From: Elusimicrobiota bacterium
GTDB lineage: Bacteria > Elusimicrobiota > Elusimicrobia > UBA1565 > UBA9628
Assembly: GCA_028871595.1 (NCBI GenBank)
Contig: JAGWMT010000044.1
Location: 1-16,664 of the forward strand
Direction of reading: 5' to 3'
Length of the DNA: 16,664 nucleotides
Shown piece by piece: positions 15,916-16,664 of this stretch. Both the position numbers and the translations under genes were made by a program. The notes under the pieces were generated by a model. That model was not told the origin of the DNA. It was given only the letters and a program-made list of their open reading frames with translations, and did no database searches. Each line of letters opens with the position of its first letter. Position 1 is the first letter of the stretch.

Positions 15916-16446
15916 ATGCCGATCTATAGAGATATCCGATATTCCACGAAAGTCGACTTGTTATCCGGGGGAATACGATCACAATACGAAGTGAATCCAC
16001 CGAGCGGCGATTCATTTGAAGTGGTAGTATCCACCGACGAGCGAAATCTGTCCAGGCTTTCGTTGCCATCCGATACCCCTGAGGCACGTTCTTTTTTTCT
16101 GTTCCCAGTGTTTCGCCGACGGCTCGAATTATTCCTCGATGAGTTTAGTTCCGAACGGCCGCCGCGAAGGCGCATGGAATTGAAATTCGACCTCGATGCC
16201 GAACAACTGCGAACTCTCCGCACGGGCATACGGATGCCTCCGTTGGAGAAGATTCAAACGTTCGTTTTTATCGCCAATCAAAACATCTTTGCTGACCCCG
16301 ATGTTCCGCTCAGTCTTCGACTCGTTTCGGCCGAAACGGGCGTGCCCCCGGAGTTGGCGCGGAGATTGATCGGCGGGAATCCGTCCGGCGAATTGGAGCT
16401 GGTGCAAAATAATTTCGTTCAAGTGCGAAGCCCGCTAGACTTATGA
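15916..16446 (+). CDS. Hypothetical protein, 176 residues, low GC
   Basis: I do not recognise this protein. It starts MPIYRDIRYSTKVDLL after a plausible AGAGG site, has no signal peptide or membrane segment, and looks mixed alpha/beta. Visible features are an amphipathic Arg/Glu-rich stretch around residues 65-80 (VFRRRLELFLDEFSSE), a PPRRRMELKFDLD segment after it, and a C-terminal GVPPELARRLIGG helix. Its DNA is markedly less GC-rich than the genes before it: 28 of 60 bases in 15961-16020 and 27 of 60 in 16261-16320, against 49 of 60 in 15481-15540. Codon choice also differs. It lies between the surface-protein pair and an IS630 transposase. Those facts suggest acquired DNA, possibly with the C-terminus altered by the insertion. 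The gene is likely real because of its start site and full-length frame. Confidence 0.6.
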   Translation: MPIYRDIRYSTKVDLLSGGIRSQYEVNPPSGDSFEVVVSTDERNLSRLSLPSDTPEARSFFLFPVFRRRLELFLDEFSSERPPRRRMELKFDLDAEQLRTLRTGIRMPPLEKIQTFVFIANQNIFADPDVPLSLRLVSAETGVPPELARRLIGGNPSGELELVQNNFVQVRSPLDL

Positions 16447-16490
16447 GTCCAAGCCGACGGGGGAGGGCAAAGATTTTCCTCGCGCTTGAG

Positions 16491-16664
16491 CTAGTACTCT
16501 GACCGGATCAACCCCGGTGAATCGTATTTGAATTTCCGCCGGGCCTTTTCGACGGTGAACTTCCAGTCGATCTTGAGCCGCTGGCGATTGGCGCGCTTAT
16601 TCCACGCCGACGCACGCTCACGCAGGGCTTGAATGCTTCCGACGCGATCCTTCCCCAGGCACTG
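16491..16664 (-). CDS. IS630-family transposase, C-terminal fragment (cut by window edge)
   Basis: Read on the - strand, the frame runs from the right edge to a TAG at 16491-16493 and gives 57 residues. The segment WNKRANRQRLKIDWKFTVEK followed by ARRKFKY matches the C-terminal end of IS630-family DDE transposases, where an N-x-R/K-rich stretch leads to I-x-W-x-FT-x-x-x-A-x-x-KF. The catalytic DDE region and the upstream inverted repeat are outside the window. The element's downstream end must lie between this stop and the orphan gene (about 16447-16490). I cannot place the terminal repeat because its partner is not visible. IS630 elements insert at TA dinucleotides; TA occurs at 16436-16437 and 16442-16443. 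Whether the copy is intact is unknown. Confidence 0.75.
   Translation of the reverse strand, partial: QCLGKDRVGSIQALRERASAWNKRANRQRLKIDWKFTVEKARRKFKYDSPGLIRSEY

Noticed and set aside
16484..16502. Imperfect palindromic sequence around GAGCTAGTACTC, considered as a terminator or IS terminal repeat.
   Set aside because: The stem is only about three pairs, has no U-tract, and overlaps the transposase stop; the other IS end is not in the window for comparison.
15909..16637. The 11-base string GGCTTGAATGC occurs at 15909 and again near 16627.
   Set aside because: One short match, once in a start region and once antisense within transposase coding sequence, with no further similarity on either side; best explained by chance.

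Overview
The window is high-GC bacterial DNA dominated by one enormous reading frame on the + strand (2-15001, open at the left edge). It encodes at least 4,999 residues of a secreted surface protein. Immediately behind it is a PorV/PorQ-family outer-membrane protein gene (15002-15892), then a low-GC orphan gene (15916-16446), then the C-terminal end of an IS630-family transposase on the - strand (16491-16664, cut by the right edge). A PorV-like protein means a diderm bacterium. GC-rich DNA, a FlgD-like/T9SS-type C-terminal domain and a giant protein built of Ig-like and NHL modules fit lineages such as Elusimicrobiota or a neighbouring uncultured phylum. The taxon is an inference from gene style, not a sequence match.

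The giant protein reads in order as follows. Residue numbers count from the GTG at 17; five more in-frame codons precede it. The tail of a NosD-like right-handed beta-helix (to about residue 137). One Fn3-like domain (about 151-249). A ZU5-like beta-sandwich (about 274-383). Forty tandem Ig-like/OmpL47-type repeats of about 98 residues (389-4293). One divergent Ig-like unit (4294 to about 4398). Six NHL repeats forming a probable beta-propeller (4412-4715). A second ZU5-like domain (about 4736-4871). A C-terminal FlgD-like/T9SS type A-like sorting domain (4895-4994). I see no catalytic domain, so a long extended adhesin or stalk that carries a propeller head near its C-terminal anchor is the simplest reading.

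The forty repeats are not a uniform array. They fall into recognisable subtypes, and these recur in a fixed order as multi-unit supermodules. I label the units R1-R40. R3-R5 is repeated as R7-R9 (1,158 bp offset), R21-R24 as R29-R32 (2,385 bp), R27-R29 as R33-R35 (1,791 bp once past a 12-bp indel) and R15-R16 as R38-R39 (6,792 bp). The best summary is a six-unit cassette A-B-C-D-E-F, present in full twice and in partial form three more times. The array therefore seems to have grown by duplication of whole blocks, not single domains.

The giant gene and the PorV-like gene abut with no spacer (TAA then ATG) and probably form a cargo plus outer-membrane partner pair for a type IX-like secretion route. 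The orphan gene and the IS630 remnant at the right end differ in composition and mark a transition to accessory or mobile DNA.
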